6,164 bases of DNA from JANMQK01 sp031370485 (GTDB taxonomy: Bacteria > Acidobacteriota > Polarisedimenticolia > Gp22-AA2): the NCBI GenBank assembly GCA_031370485.1, contig JANMQK010000189.1:1-6164 (forward strand). Reading direction: 5' to 3'. The notes below the pieces were generated by a model. It was not told where the DNA came from. It did not search any database and saw nothing but the letters and a program-made list of their open reading frames with translations. Shown in pieces: positions 5,932 through 6,164 of this stretch. Every line of letters begins with the position of its first letter. Positions within the stretch are counted from its first letter, which is position 1. The translations under genes and the position numbers were made by a program.

Positions 5932-6164
5932 ATGGCCGACAAGTACCTGCGCGATCCGATACATGGCTCGATCGGCTTCGACAAGGTTCGCGAGCGACTG
6001 ATCATCGACCTGATCAACACGCGCGAGTTCCAGCGCCTGCGGCGGATCCGGCAGCTCGGGGCGCTTTACCTGACGTTTCACGGGGCGGAGCACACGCGCT
6101 TCACCCATTCGGTCGGCGTCGCCTTCATGGCGAAGCGGATCTTCGACGCGCTCAAGGCGGCGGG
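5932..6164 (+). CDS. HD-superfamily dNTP triphosphohydrolase-like protein (3' end outside window)
   Basis: Only the first 77 codons are present. The start matches the dGTPase/SAMHD1-related HD phosphohydrolases (the COG1078-type family, recalled from memory). Recognisable segments are DPIHGSI (8-14), the NTREFQRLRRIRQLG block (29-43) and AEHTRFTHSVGVAF (52-65). By family comparison, R56 and H59 correspond to R164 and H167 of human SAMHD1, with H59 the first metal ligand. The HD pair and the later Asp lie beyond the window. Family members hydrolyse dNTPs to deoxynucleosides and triphosphate, limiting the dNTP pool. Some act in phage defence, but nothing here shows that role. The ATG at 5932 has AGGGGGG (5920-5926) 5 bases upstream. 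A GTG directly before it (5929) is a possible alternative start. The gene may have its own promoter in the preceding 88-base gap. Confidence 0.88.
   Translation, partial: MADKYLRDPIHGSIGFDKVRERLIIDLINTREFQRLRRIRQLGALYLTFHGAEHTRFTHSVGVAFMAKRIFDALKAA

Noticed and set aside
4344..6020. A 558-codon minus-strand open frame opposite the secreted-protein and HD genes
   Set aside because: It is antisense to two genes with a clear signal peptide and clear HD-family motifs, and is a GC-driven shadow frame.
5932..6164. Calling the HD gene a phage-defence dGTPase
   Set aside because: Only 77 codons are present, and no defence gene is visible nearby. The housekeeping dNTPase-like reading is as likely, so no defence role is claimed.

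Overview
This 6.2 kb window is GC-rich bacterial chromosome with tightly packed genes. It holds six protein-coding genes and no RNA gene, mobile element or CRISPR array. Several features suggest a Gram-negative-type bacterium: the ClpS-ClpA pair, a LysM-M23 lipoprotein with an envelope role, and a secreted three-part beta-rich protein. The C-terminal tail of that secreted protein resembles tails I recall from Acidobacteriota and related uncultured phyla. The phylum is my inference, not something the sequence proves.

Layout. Positions 1-288 (+) are the 3' part of clpS, the N-degron adaptor. clpA (296-2656, +) follows after 7 bases and encodes the double-AAA+ unfoldase that ClpS serves, so the two form one translationally close unit for N-end-rule and ClpAP-type proteolysis. 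The pair ends in an 81-base convergent gap with no clear terminator. Facing it on the minus strand are a six-repeat ankyrin protein (2738-3319) and, upstream of it on the same strand, a LysM-M23 peptidase lipoprotein (3397-4341). The ankyrin gene appears to have its own promoter in the 77-base gap between them.

A 113-base divergent region (4342-4454) separates the M23 gene from a plus-strand gene for a secreted protein (4455-5843) with an Ig-like domain, a beta-propeller-like domain and a conserved-looking C-terminal tail. This region carries a good sigma70-type promoter whose spacer contains a 13-base palindrome. The last gene (5932 to the window end, +) is the start of an HD-superfamily dNTP triphosphohydrolase related to dGTPase and SAMHD1.

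The most interesting non-coding structure is the 88-base gap before the HD gene. A 9-base inverted repeat, spaced two helical turns apart, flanks a plausible -10 box, and its right arm covers the ribosome binding site. A further direct copy of the left arm overlaps the stop codon of the upstream gene. It could be a DNA operator, or an RNA hairpin that silences the HD gene on read-through transcripts. No complete new multi-gene system is visible. The genes are mostly housekeeping and envelope functions, and the novelty lies in the regulatory sites and in the uncharacterised secreted protein.
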